NCBI GenBank assembly: GCA_015680685.1
Contig: MNCI01024892.1
Location: forward strand, 861,004-925,003
DNA: 64,000 nt
DNA from: Gnetum montanum
Lineage: Eukaryota; Streptophyta; Gnetopsida; Gnetales; Gnetaceae
Direction of reading: 5' to 3'
This document shows positions 46,024-56,947 of the stretch, in pieces. The first letter of the stretch is position 1; each line of letters begins with the position of its first letter. Below the pieces are notes generated by a model. It was not told the DNA's origin. It saw only the letters and a list, made by a program, of their open reading frames with translations, and ran no database searches. Both the position numbers and the translations under genes were made by a program.

Positions 46024-47899
46024 TACCTTCACAACTGAATGAAAACTCATCCTCAAGTGAAGAAGAGGAGGAACAAGTTCCTTACAAAATATTGGGGATG
46101 TATGGGATTATTAATTGACATACTAGTTGACTCAGATGGAATAGAAAAACTTTGAGTGCCCAACTTTATGGAGTTATAATCTTTTACAAAATTGGGTGTT
46201 CATGATAAGAGAAGGGAACACCCTGGATAAAACTAGCATCCAACACCTCTTGGTAGTTGAAGAGCGAGAGAGAAGATCCAATGATCATGAATGGTTCTTG
46301 TTGTGAGGTACTGCTACATCATCCTTTGGTGAAGATAGTTTTGCTTTTGGTCAATGCTTTCCACTGCAACCACAACAAAATCATAAATTAGTATGTAATG
46401 TGTAACACATAGTTGGTAAGTACCTTGTCTCATTGACAGTTACACATGAATAGGTGTTGATTGTGGTAGATTGATTCCTTTAGGAGTGTTAGTAGAAAGA
46501 TTCACAAATAGGGTAAAATAGATAAGTAGTCCATTAAATTGAAAAAAGTTCAAATAGGGTGAAATGTTTGAAGAAGGTGTAAGAATTCATGATAGTAACA
46601 ATAAAAGATTTCACTAAAAAAAGGTGGAAAGATGTGCATAATTGGATGTTATTGATGAGGTAAAAAAAAGGATTTGAATGTAAGAGTGTTTAAGGATAAA
46701 GAAATTAACTAACCCAACCAAAAGATATGTAAGTGGATCCTCCCCAAAGTAGGCATAAGCCTTTTATTGCCCTTTCATAACTTCAAACTCAGGAGTCCAT
46801 GGGCCTTGTGGATGATTAATGGTTATGGAGGGTTAAGTACAAAAACCTGAAAGAAACTACCTAAGAATTTCAACACACCAAACTAGGACATTGATTAAGA
46901 ACATGAAACCGGTAGTGAGGTGAAACATGGAAAGAACAAATGGATGAGAGAGAGAGTGGAATGGAGGTTTTGATTAAGGTTACATGAAATCCCTTGTGAA
47001 TGTTATGGTTAAATAAGTTGATAAGATCCATCCTTAGTCCATACCAAAACCAACCACATTCAATGACTTTGCATCATCATTCTAAGACTAGTCCACCCCC
47101 TTGAGACATAAGAGTTCTCCACAGAACAACCACAATTTCTTATTAGAGAAGAAAAGAGAAGTGGGAAGTGAGGAAGGGCCTTCATTAGAAGGGACCTTCA
47201 GGCATCGGTAACATATCTTTCTAGTTCAATAACTAGTGCTTGTAGCCTGTTTATTTTGTCTAAGGGGTGTGGTTTAAATTTTCATTAGTTTTTTTATGAG
47301 AACCACACCATGCAAAGACTTATTTAACTTCCTTTATTGGTTGACATAAAATGGTAAGAAATCCATGAAAACACACATGCATCCAAGCAAGCAAAAAGAC
47401 ACAAAGAATACCAAATCCCTTTGAAGTCACACCTTGTTCAAACCTTTGAATCCTTTTCAAGTCTAGAAACTACCAAAGTCACAAATTCGTTATAGTTTTG
47501 TTAATGAAAAAAGGATTGCACATTCCCAAAACAAAGAAAACCATAGAGTTTGTGGATGGGTGGATGTTGTAGAATCATTGTATGTTGCATGAAAAAAAAA
47601 CCATGTCCTCATTATCAGTAACAAAATTCAAAGCTAGAATCCAAACACCAAAAATCAAATAACAAAATAGTACATACCACCATGGTACTTATTAACAAAA
47701 AGTTAGAAAATCACACCTGAATAAAAGAGAATATAAAAGAAAGTTGAAAATATTCAAGAAATATCAAATGAAATAATGATGTTATAAAACAAAAAATGAA
47801 AACAAGAAGGTGTAAAATAAAGAATTTGTAAAACAAAAAGTTGCAAAAAAAAAATGTGTAAAATAAAAACAATGAAAAATTGAGGAGCTAATTATATAG
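46024..47899 (-). other. Spacer between pol and 3' LTR of element D (no ORF3)
   Basis: Same arrangement as 29,898-31,879 in F. It contains the hairpin motif (47,194-47,224) and, on the minus strand, a pyrimidine tract (47,180-47,140). An acceptor-like TTGTTGTGGTTGCAG near 46,365-46,380 corresponds to the AG before the ORF3 ATG in A, but no ORF3 body follows. A-rich at 47,780-47,880. Confidence 0.7.
47194..47224 (-). repeat. Conserved hairpin motif in the spacer, element D copy
   Basis: The plus strand reads ACCTTCAGGCATCGGTAAC then ATATCTTTCTAG, the same motif as in A and C with four to five changes. Confidence 0.6.
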
Positions 47900-49115
47900 T
47901 TAACATGGATGGCCATCTCCCTCACAACTAAGTTGAAAGGAGGAGATTTGAAATATGGAGCATGGTTGTTAATCCAATGAGGCTTTTGTTGTATTTGGTA
48001 GCTTATTCTCATGGAAAGGTTTGACTTTTTGTATGTTGACTAGCTATTTCTTATTTGGGCTCTTAGGTTTGTAGATCATCATGGCCTAGAAGAAAAAGTT
48101 TCATAAATTATATAAGGTCCTTCCCACAATGTTTGAAACTTAGTTTGTTAAGGTACGTGTGTGGGGTTCTAGTAAAGAACCTTATCTCTTGGTTGAAATT
48201 TGAATTTCCTAATTTTAAGGTCATGCACTTTTTATTGTAGGCCTTGTGCAACTTGTTAGATGATAGGGGCACCAATCAATTTTCATCTAGCAAGTTGAGA
48301 TTCATTATTCTTTATTTTTGTGCTAAACTCAAGTCAAGGTCTAGGTCATAGGTTGTTGAAAGTGTATGAGGCTTGGATTGAATAGGGAGTGTTGGTAATT
48401 TTCTGTACACAAGCTCATAGGAAGAGTATCCTATAGGAAGTTTCCATGTTGAGTGATAAGCCCAAAGGGCATCATTAAGTTTCATGCTCCAGTCTTTCCT
48501 ATATTTTCTAATAGTTCTTGTTAGAATTCTTGTGATTTCCCTATTGGTAACCTCAGCTTGACCATTGGCTTGGGGGTGGTAGGGTGTTGTGAGTTTATGT
48601 TCAACCCTTAGGCATTACATGAGCTTCTGAAAAGTAGTGCCTATAAGTGAGTTCCATTATTAGAAATTAATGCATGTGGCATACCAAACCTATTTAGAAA
48701 ATTTTGTTATACAAATTGAGTAGTAGTAGAAGATGTACAATTGATGATGGCTATTACTTCTGCCCATTTTGTACAATAGTCAACAACAACTATGATGTAT
48801 GCCTTCCCATTTGACATGGGTGTGATGGGACCCATGAAGTCAATGCCCTGGATGTCAAAGGGTTCCAATGGTTGAATCCATTATTGAGGTTCCTCCATTC
48901 AAGTAGTTATTCCACCCTCTCATTGGCATTATTCACAAGAATGGACATATTGACTATGCATCTCCTACCATAGTGGCCTTTACAAGGACCTTCATGAGCA
49001 TCTTAGAGAATGTGCAGTTGATTAGCATCAGGGACACACCATCAACCCAGGCCATCGACGCATAACTTATAGAGGTGTCCATTGATCTTCATGAAGCATT
49101 TTACCTGGTAAAGAA
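47900..49115 (-). pseudogene. Integrase of element D
   Basis: The minus strand carries the zinc-binding region (about 49,090-48,900), the core start [27 protein letters not shown] split over about 48,845-48,770, a region where the second Asp has become Asn (ISNN), and the VKLRLPIG-like Glu region in a shifted frame near 48,550. The pol stop TAA is at 47,902-47,900. A TAA at 48,883-48,881 falls at a Gln codon also lost in A, B and F. Confidence 0.82.
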
Positions 49116-49119
49116 ACTG

Positions 49120-50620
49120 TTGTTTCTTCCGATGGTCCAACCCTTGTGGCATCTCTTGGGTGAAAAGATATGTGAGAACGTTATCATACCATTTAGGCTC
49201 ATTGGGTAATTATTTAGTTATAGCCCTAGCAAAGAGGAGTTCATCAGGAAACATATTAGATAGTGGACTTTCTTCCTCTTTGTTGTCCCATTGTAATTGA
49301 GATAAGTGATTAGCGACCACATTCTCAATGCCTTTTTGATCTACCATTGTGAGATCAAATTCTTGTAATATCACTAGCCACCATATGACATAGGAGCTTA
49401 CCATTGGCTTGTTCATCAGGAAGTCGATGACATTGTATTCTATGTGCATAAACACTTTGTATCCAAGCACATAATGCCTAAACTTTTCTAGAGAAAACAC
49501 CACTACCATCAATTCTTTTTTTGTGGTGGTGTAGTTTAGTTGTGCATCCACAATGCTTTAGCTAGTGCAATGGATATAATATGGATGTTTTTTGTCATCC
49601 ATCTATGTAAGCACAACTCCCAAGGTGTAATTTGATGCATTCGTGATGACATGAAATGGTCTAGACCAGTCGATTACATGTAGGATTAGAGTTTCTACAA
49701 GTTTCTATTTCAACTATTGAAATGCTTATTCACATTTTTTGGTCTAGAAAAATGGAGCATCTTTCTTTGTTAACTTTACCAATGGTTTTGTGATCTTAGG
49801 AAAGTTCTCTATGAATCATCAGTAGTAGCCAGTATGTCTAAGGAATGATTGAATATCTTTGACAATTTTCAGTTGGTGGGTTATTCCTTGGATGATCCTT
49901 ATTTTTCATGATCAATCTCAATTCCTACTTGTAATATTCTATGCCCCAATACAATGTCTTCCTAGATCATTAGATGACTTTTTTGTCCCTTGAGCTGAGG
50001 TTTGTCTCAACACATCATTTTAGTACTTGCTCAAGGCAATTTAGGGCTTGCTCAAATGTAGCTCCATAGGTGGAGAAGTCATCCATGAATACCTCCACAC
50101 CACTTCTAATTTGATGTTGAAAAATTCTTAGAACTAGGCATTTAAAGGTAGTAGGGACATTACACAAACCAAAAGCCATCTTGTGATATACAAAAGTCCT
50201 CCAAGGACTCATGAATGTTGTCTTGGCTTGGTATTCAGGCATGATCTAAATTTGGTTATAGCCACTATAACCATTGAAAAAATTGTAGTAGTAATGCCTA
50301 GAAATTATGTCTAACACCTGATTAAGAAATGGCAACAAAAAGTGATCCTTGATTGTTGTCATATTCAATAGTCAAAAATCAATGTAGACTTGCCACTTAT
50401 CACCTTTCTTTGACACAATCATGAGTGGAATAACCTCCTTGCTATCTGCAATGGGATAAATGAACCCTAATTTGAGGAGTTTTTTGATTTTCTCTTTGAT
50501 GATCTACTTTAGTTTGGGATTCAATTGCCTTTGTGGTTGTCTCTTTGGCTTCATGGTAGGATCAGTGTAGATGTGGTGCTGGCATACCATAGGATCCATT
50601 CCTATGAGTTCGGGATATGA
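49120..50620 (-). pseudogene. Reverse transcriptase and RNase H of element D
   Basis: RT shows NPKLK near 50,515, a GLCNVPTTF motif and the catalytic FMDDFSTYGATFEQALNCLE in an open stretch (50,242-50,015). The TSPW-type motif keeps Trp, where A and B have stops. RNase H is open from 49,551 to 49,210 (TTKKELMVVVFSLEKF, then a His/Asp region). A TAG at 50,248-50,246 matches the position of stops in A and B. Confidence 0.87.
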
Positions 50621-51029
50621 CAAAGCAAAAGCTACTAACCATTTTTCAACCACATTCAATAATATTTTTTTCTATTATAGGGAAAGATTAGCATTGATTA
50701 TGAATAGCTTTCTATTTTTTAAGAACACATATTCCATGCCAGTCGATAGAGGTTTTAGTTCAAGAGGCTTTTGAAATTTTCAAGAATTTCCAACTCTCCC
50801 CAATAGGTATCATCATTTGCATCATGAGAGAGTTGGTGATGAACTTTAGTTCATCCATGCCTATGACATATGTGCATGTCAAGCTCTCAGTTGGGTCCAT
50901 GCAAAGTGTGCTACTCTTGAAATTAGCAGTCAACCACCGGGTGTCCTCCTATTTTGTGGTTGCTACATATAGATACCTTTGAATTTCTACTTTTGATGCA
51001 TACTACTTACATGCAAAGATAGATGTGCA

Positions 51030-51560
51030 TTTCACTACCTAGAGTTTTTACACACAATTGCACCCTGTATCATTGTACACGATGCATGGAACTCACTTCT
51101 TCTCGATCTTACTAAATACATTTTCTTTGGATATTTCTAGGGAAAGATCTCTGATACCCATTCTTGCATCAATGGTGCTTAGCCATGCTCTTACCATGAT
51201 GATGGAAAATTCCCCTTTTTAGTTCTCCACTTTGATCACTAGAAAATTAGTAAGATAAGATCACCCACAAACAGTGGTCACAATGTCTTCTATAGTTCCA
51301 ATGGAACAGTAATGGACTAGTATGCCAACTCTAATATAATATTTCTATTTTTGAGAGAAGGTAGGTTCAATGCAGTATGCATCTCATGAGAGATTAGATT
51401 GATACTAGAACCTGAGTTAAGAAGAGCTTTGCATAGTTCATTTCCAATAATCTACAAATAGATCAAAGGTCTCCAAGGATTTGCTAACTTTCTAGAAAGG
51501 TTTCTAGCATAGATCCAATCATATACAACATGAGTAAGCATCATAACATGGATCTTGGGC
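51030..51560 (-). pseudogene. Aspartic protease region of element D
   Basis: The minus strand near 51,430-51,400 encodes the NSGSSINLIS-like active-site zone. Here the Gly codon appears retained (CAGGTTC on the minus strand), unlike A, B and F, while Asp has become Asn. SHEMHTALNLPSL and a TTVCG-like motif follow toward 51,280. Confidence 0.6.
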
Positions 51561-54055
51561 AATGTTTGGTTTGAAGGGGACTTAGAGGTATTTGATATAG
51601 AGAGAGACAGAGGAACATGGTTATCAACCATAGGTGTATTTAAGAGCTTAGGTGGTTTGCATGGTTGAAAGAAAGGTCTTTTCTTTGATCAAGTATCTGA
51701 ACCACTCAGTTGATGAACTAGTTATAGATTAATGGCCTTAGTAGTGTTGTGTTGTGTTTGAGTAGGGAGTTCACCCTACATAGGTGGAGTAGGTGGTAGC
51801 TATGAGACTAGAGGAGGAAGATGTGCAAGAATAGGAGGAGGATAATGGTAAGAGGTGGTATCCCTGCTTACATGTGGAGAATGAGTTCAATAATAATTAG
51901 AAGGGTGGTAGTAAGATTGAAAAGTAGAAATATGATTGAAGGAGTCAATTGGAGACAAGGGTTATTGAATGTAATACCCATATGGATCAGGTTGTCTTTA
52001 AAGGTATTGTTGCCTTGGTGGTGCAAGCACCCATGACTGTGGTTGTTGCCACTATTGATATTGCTCATATGGTTGTAGTGGAGTTCCACTTGGATAATAT
52101 TGTTGTTGCTAATGGAACTACCTAGAGTTACCTTGAGGATAAGGTAATCTTTTGGATGTTTGCCTTTATATTAGTTATGGATTCAAAGCATACATCCTAG
52201 ATTCTTGTAAGTGTGACACTATGGGGCAACATTCCTTAGGATGTTCATACTAGTAGATGTCACACCCACCATCATCATCTGATTCACTTCCTGTAACTTT
52301 TTCTATTGCAACAATCTTACACTTACCTTTTTGATAGGCACATTCAACTTCCTTATGCTTTTAATGCTCATGATCACTACCTCGTTCTTTGGACTCTTCA
52401 GCAATTTTTAGAACAACTTGAAATCTACTATCCATGGAGTCCCATAACTAATCAACTTAGCTATAATTTCAAATTGAAATTTTTGATGTGGCAAGGCTTT
52501 CCTATTCATCACATCATCAAGTGCTAGTTCTTTCTCACTATAACAAAATCAAACCTCCCTCTTGCAAATGGAAGGATCATGATTGTACTCTTCTACACTT
52601 TCTTGTTTTCTCAATTCACCTTCCTCTTTAGCTACCTACTTAATCAATATTTGGATCTAATGGATGCTTAACTCTAACAGTCATCCTTGGGCATAGACAC
52701 CAAGGGTTCTCCTCATGACAGATCAAAGCCCATCTATAATGTGGCAAAGTTGATTTAGTTGAGAATAACCATGGCTAGGGCATTTGTGCATTAATGAATA
52801 ATATTAGTCGATGGTAGCATCCAAGGGTTCATGTTTTCCTTGTTTCCATCCTTGGATTTGACTTCTTAAGTTGGAAAATCTAGAGTATGTTTGATGTTTG
52901 TCATTGAATAATTTAAGCATTGTACTCCATTTTCTGATAGATTCCAATTCTAAGGATTGGTACCAGTTTTCTACTTCTTTAATAAGTGTCCTTGGGAACA
53001 ACTTAATTTTTTGCCCTTCATTTTCTATGTTTTGCAAGGCACATGCATCTTGGAAAGATTGGATATGGTTCTTCGAATTAGAGTTATATCCCCCTTCAAA
53101 CCTAGGGATATTGTTCATATCTAGTCTTTTGATTTGACTATCCTTTACATGTCTTGTTGGAATTTGTATTGCCTCTGCAATGTTTAGCATGCTTTAGGTA
53201 GTAAGCAAAGGCTCATTGATGCCTTGATTTTGGTGCTTGTGATGCCCTCTAATACTTCTTCATTTATGACATTGTGTCTCTCTTAAATGCTTGCACTCCT
53301 AGTTTCGCCTTGCCCAATGGTTCTTGTGATCATTTTGGTCTTGTTAGTTACCTTCATCATAGTCATGCCCCCTATAGTTGTAATCAGAGCTAGAAGAAGA
53401 AAAAGATGATGACGAAGGAAAAGAGGAAGAAGAACTAGCACCATCATGGTGCCTACTACTACCTCTTTAATGATTGCAATCATGATCACAATTTTTCTTC
53501 TTGTTCACATCCCTACTTTGACTTGCCTCTTTGGATCATTCCTTGTCATTGGATTCATTCCTACCAGAACTAGGATTGTGAATCATGGATTGCAAGTTCT
53601 AGTTTTAACCTCCTTCATTAAAGTCAAAGAGAGGAATTTTATTGAATAGAAAACCCCTAGAGAAGGGTTGTCCACCATCGTTTTGGTATAGTAAGACTGG
53701 AGAATCATTAAATATTTTTCCAACATTGTTCTAATGAGAAATCCTTGAGATGTTGTGCCTTAGTGGGATGATAAACCCTAGCATCACTATCTTACACAAC
53801 ATACTTAGCATGAAGTTCCTAGAGACCCCATTGTATAAGCATTTATTGTAGCATTGTAGGAATGGATTGGTCAGGTGGTAACACAATGTTGCCCTCCATG
53901 TTATGCCACCACAACTGTTCATCCTAGTGTAGGATGAAGGTGAAATTTGGTATATACTCATCAGGATGAGTATATACCACTCAGTATTATTAAGGGATTG
54001 GCAGATGTACTTCATCAGACTTGAGTGGAGAATTGCTCCTATGAAAAGAAGAAAT
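51561..54055 (-). pseudogene. gag of element D (start codon lost, capsid core well preserved)
   Basis: The expected ATG at about 54,055 is ATT. The rest of the N-terminus (SSFHRSNSPLKSDEVH) matches A and F. The best-preserved capsid core in the window lies at 53,190-52,804 (open for 128 codons): FEGGYNSNSKNHIQSFQDAC, KLFPRTLIKEVENWYQSLE and STMLKLFNDKHQTYSRFSNL, the pattern of the plant retrotransposon gag domain (Pfam Retrotrans_gag type). The Arg/Ser-rich linker is 53,489-53,283, the basic helical part is near 52,400-52,290, the Cys/His patch is near 52,260, and the Tyr/Pro/Gln tail runs to about 51,800. Confidence 0.8.
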
Positions 54056-54195
54056 TTTATATTAGAAAAATAAAAATGTCGTGTGCTTTTAAAAATTACT
54101 GTCATAATTTTAAGATGTGATATGAATCTAAGGTTCATTTCAATGATTTGAATAATTTTCAGTAAATCCTAGTTGTGCACAAAACAACCAAAAGG

Positions 54196-54213
54196 TCCTT
54201 GGCAATGGTGCTA
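54196..54213 (-). other. Primer-binding site of element D (tRNA-Asp type)
   Basis: The minus strand reads TAGCACCATTGCCAAGGA, one base inside the LTR end, and is a good match to the tRNA-Asp complement. Confidence 0.8.
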
Positions 54214-54214
54214 A

Positions 54215-55044
54215 TGATGAGTGGTGAGGTACCCCTAGACCCAACCATATGAATCACTAAGGCATTCACACGTGATCTAGTCAAATTTCATGGACCTATA
54301 GTTCTCTAGTATACTAGTTCCTCTAGGAAGTGAAATGGGCATTGAGAACGTTTGTTGTATTCCCAACTATACTAGTGAAGCTCAAGGATATGGTTTAAGT
54401 GTAATTGAGGCATATGATTTTGGTCATTTTTATGTTTTATAGATTTAATTACCTACAACAAGAATGAAAGGGAGAGTGATTTAAAATCTAATTCATCTAC
54501 TTCCTAGCTAGCCTAACACAAGTACCCATCCCACCTTCCTAGACACATCCTAAACACATATAGGCCTACTTAGTTACCAAATGTTAAGTGTTTCTGGGTT
54601 ACCAAGTGCTACACATATGCTTGAGGTGGTCATGCTTGTGTTCATTAATAATTGAAAATTAATTGCTTAATTAAAGTACATTCAAGTGAAGTGCATAAAT
54701 ATTAAATGCATCAAGGAAAAATTAAACTATTCCTAGTGTTGCAAGGATGATCAAAAGGGTTCATTTTTATTCCTATCACACTACTATGCTCAAGTACATT
54801 AGTGTTCGAAAAAAGATCCATACACACAAACTCCTACTGTGAGCACTAAGAAAATATTCTAACTCTAGAGAAAACAAACTATAAGGGCTTTGCTAACTAT
54901 GACAAAAATTGATATCAAAATCGTGAGCCCGAGTGCTATATTTATAGGTTAGCATATACCCTATGATACTGCATATTTGATAATTCATCCTGGGCTTCGA
55001 TATTGTGTATCCAATATCAAAATGTGTCAAAACATGACTCATCA
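54215..55044 (-). repeat. 5' LTR of element D
   Basis: An 830-bp LTR. Plus-strand ends are TGATGAGTGG and GACTCATCA. The TATA box (TATAAATAT on the minus strand) is near 54,938-54,946. The stretch between TATA and the outer end holds several ATATC/GATA motifs. Confidence 0.92.
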
Positions 55045-55049
55045 AATAT

Positions 55050-55997
55050 ACACAACTTCTCTGATGTTAATCATGTTTCAAGTAACTAGTTGGAATTCTT
55101 CATAGTCTTTGGGCTCGTGAAAGTTTTTGTAGTAGGATCCTTTGATGCTCATGATGCTCTCTCTCTTCATGCCTAATCCTTTCTCTTATTTTCTCATAAT
55201 TGTTCTCTTCTTCATCAAGATATCTTCTTTGATGTACATATCTCTCATGATCCCTTTGTCTTTTTCCATCATGATCCCTCATTCTTCTTTCTCGCTTGTT
55301 AGAATCTATGGAAGAGTATGAGGAGGAAGAGGAAGGCATTGGAGAATGGTGCCAGCTAGTTCTTCTTATATGACTTCTTAATTCATTCATTTTCTAATTG
55401 ATTGGATGTTTTAGGCCTTGAGTTTCTCCCAAGTCTAAACTTTTCCTTATATCTTGTAGGTGTTTTCGCAAGAGATGAATGCAATTGTATCTTGATGAGA
55501 TCTTTGATATGGATCATTGGTGTTTGAGATTGAGGTCCAGTGATTTGATAAAATTTCTTTATGTGGAACATAACATTATCTCTTTCCTCTTGGAAAACCA
55601 TTTAAGGTACTTTATTTCCCTTGTTAAGCTCATGTCTTATTTCCATGGTAGCATTCCTTCTTACTTGAGACTCTATTGGTATGTATGGCCTAGTCATGTG
55701 CTTGGTGACATGGTATTCTTCTTGCATGCAACCAAGGTTTGACCTCATAAGGGTTTCTTGTAGCATTGACAGTGTGGAACATTTTGGAGGTAAGACAATG
55801 TTACCTTGTAAATCTCTCAATCTTAGTTGTTCATCCTAGTGAAAGAAAAATATGAAGTCAGGATAGCATAGAATAGTGTGAGTGTATGAGATTCTAGTTT
55901 GCATTGGTGCCCTCCAATATTCTTCATTATATTCCTTGTCATGGCTCTTATTAAATTCAATAGCAAGTGGTGATTTCTCCTTAATTATAGAATCCAT
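55050..55997 (-). pseudogene. gag N-terminal part of element C
   Basis: The ATG at 55,997 (Met-Asp-Ser-Ile-Ile-Lys) lies 125 bp from the primer site. The frame includes ISYTHTILCYPDFIFFFH (about 55,890) and DEQLRLRDLQGNIVLPPKC (55,820-55,760), equivalent to the N-terminal block of gag in the other elements, with few stops. The following segment 55,390-55,100 is a Ser-rich then strongly Arg/Glu/His-rich linker with an RRERRMRDHDGKRQRDHERY-like pattern. D interrupts gag at 55,049. Confidence 0.78.
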
Positions 55998-56121
55998 ATT
56001 AAATGTTTGATGCCTTAAGCATGTACCTTTGGAAAAAATTAGTTTAAGTATGAAGGATACACTTGATGATTCTTAACACAACAAACTTTGTAAAATCAAC
56101 TATTTAGCAAACATTGGCACA

Positions 56122-56139
56122 TCTTTAGCAATGGCACCA
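56122..56139 (-). other. Primer-binding site of element C (tRNA-Asp type)
   Basis: The minus strand reads TGGTGCCATTGCTAAAGA, one base from the LTR end, and matches the tRNA-Asp complement in its first 13 positions apart from C/T and G/A changes. Confidence 0.78.
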
Positions 56140-56140
56140 A

Positions 56141-56947
56141 TGACAAGTGGTTGGATATTCCAACAGTTCATAATACAAGTTATGAGTGTATACATGTGAC
56201 TTAATTGTAATCCATGGATGATCAATGTAGATTCACTAGTAGTTGAGGTTCAGTTCATGATCATTGTCTTCTTGTGTTGAGTTAGTGAAGTTCAAGCTGT
56301 GTGGTTTAACTCTAATTGAGGCATATGATACATTGAGGTTGTTTGGCTTTAATTATTCTAAATGGCAACATAATGAAAATTAAGATGCAGTCTAAGTCTA
56401 AGTATAGCATAAATGTAAATCTATGCTAGTCTATGATGATTAGTATATGCTCTTGGCTTACCGTACACATCAAGGGCTCATGTAATAGTTAAGTGAATTA
56501 AGTGAACCCACCACTAGGTCATCAAAAGATTACATGCTTGCAACCAATTGTATTTATACTACCTTATAAAAGATGTAGGAAAAAGTAAAGTACTTGGAAA
56601 TTGTAAGTGGCTTAAGTAAAGTAAATATGTTGAAAGATAAAATTAAACTAAGTAAAAATGAACTAAGTAGAATGCTGCAATGGTGGAAAATAATCTTGAT
56701 CTTTATTTGTAGTCATGAATTGTACCTAAGAATAATCCACTCGAACAAAGATTTTGTACAATTTTTTAACATTACATTGTGGAAATTTACTATATCACTA
56801 ACTCTAAATCATGAAAACAAAATACAAGAATTCAGCTAGTATTAGCAAAATATTGTTTGCTTAACATGATGGTGGATTGGTATTTATAATAGAAATTAAA
56901 ATCCACTACATTGCATCTATGATGATGTAAGTAGGGCTACGATGTCA
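56141..56947 (-). repeat. 5' LTR of element C
   Basis: The inner end is CCACTTGTCA (plus strand TGACAAGTGG at 56,141). I place the outer end at GATGTCA (56,947), giving terminal TGACA...TGTCA and 807 bp, similar to the other LTRs. A TATA-like TATTTATA on the plus strand (56,880-56,888) sits about 60 bp from this end. The outer end cannot be confirmed because the second LTR and its target copy (TAGAT would be expected) are outside the window. Confidence 0.7.

Larger units (their letters stand above)
45211..55044 (-). mobile_element. Element D: minus-strand Ty3/gypsy element without ORF3, inserted in gag of element C
   Basis: Plus-strand ends are TAATAAGCGG (45,211, a decayed TGATGAG) and CTCATCA (55,044), with an exact duplication AATAT at 45,206-45,210 and 55,045-55,049. 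It belongs to the same subfamily as F: same LTR type, no ORF3. Gag, protease, RT with an intact FMDD, RNase H and integrase are all present in order, so D is the most complete representative of the short form. Frames are broken by stops and at least one integrase frameshift, and the gag start codon is lost. Confidence 0.92.
988..56947 (-). mobile_element. Element C: outer host Ty3/gypsy element, interrupted by A, B and D
   Basis: C's own pieces are 988-1,809, 14,833-18,649, 40,892-45,210 and 55,050-56,947. On the minus strand they read in the right order: 5' LTR, primer site, gag, protease, RT, RNase H, integrase tail, spacer, ORF3. Removing A, B and D (each with its target duplication) restores contiguity. 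It differs from the others in LTR sequence and gag. The 3' LTR is outside the window. C must be the oldest of the nested set. Confidence 0.85.
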
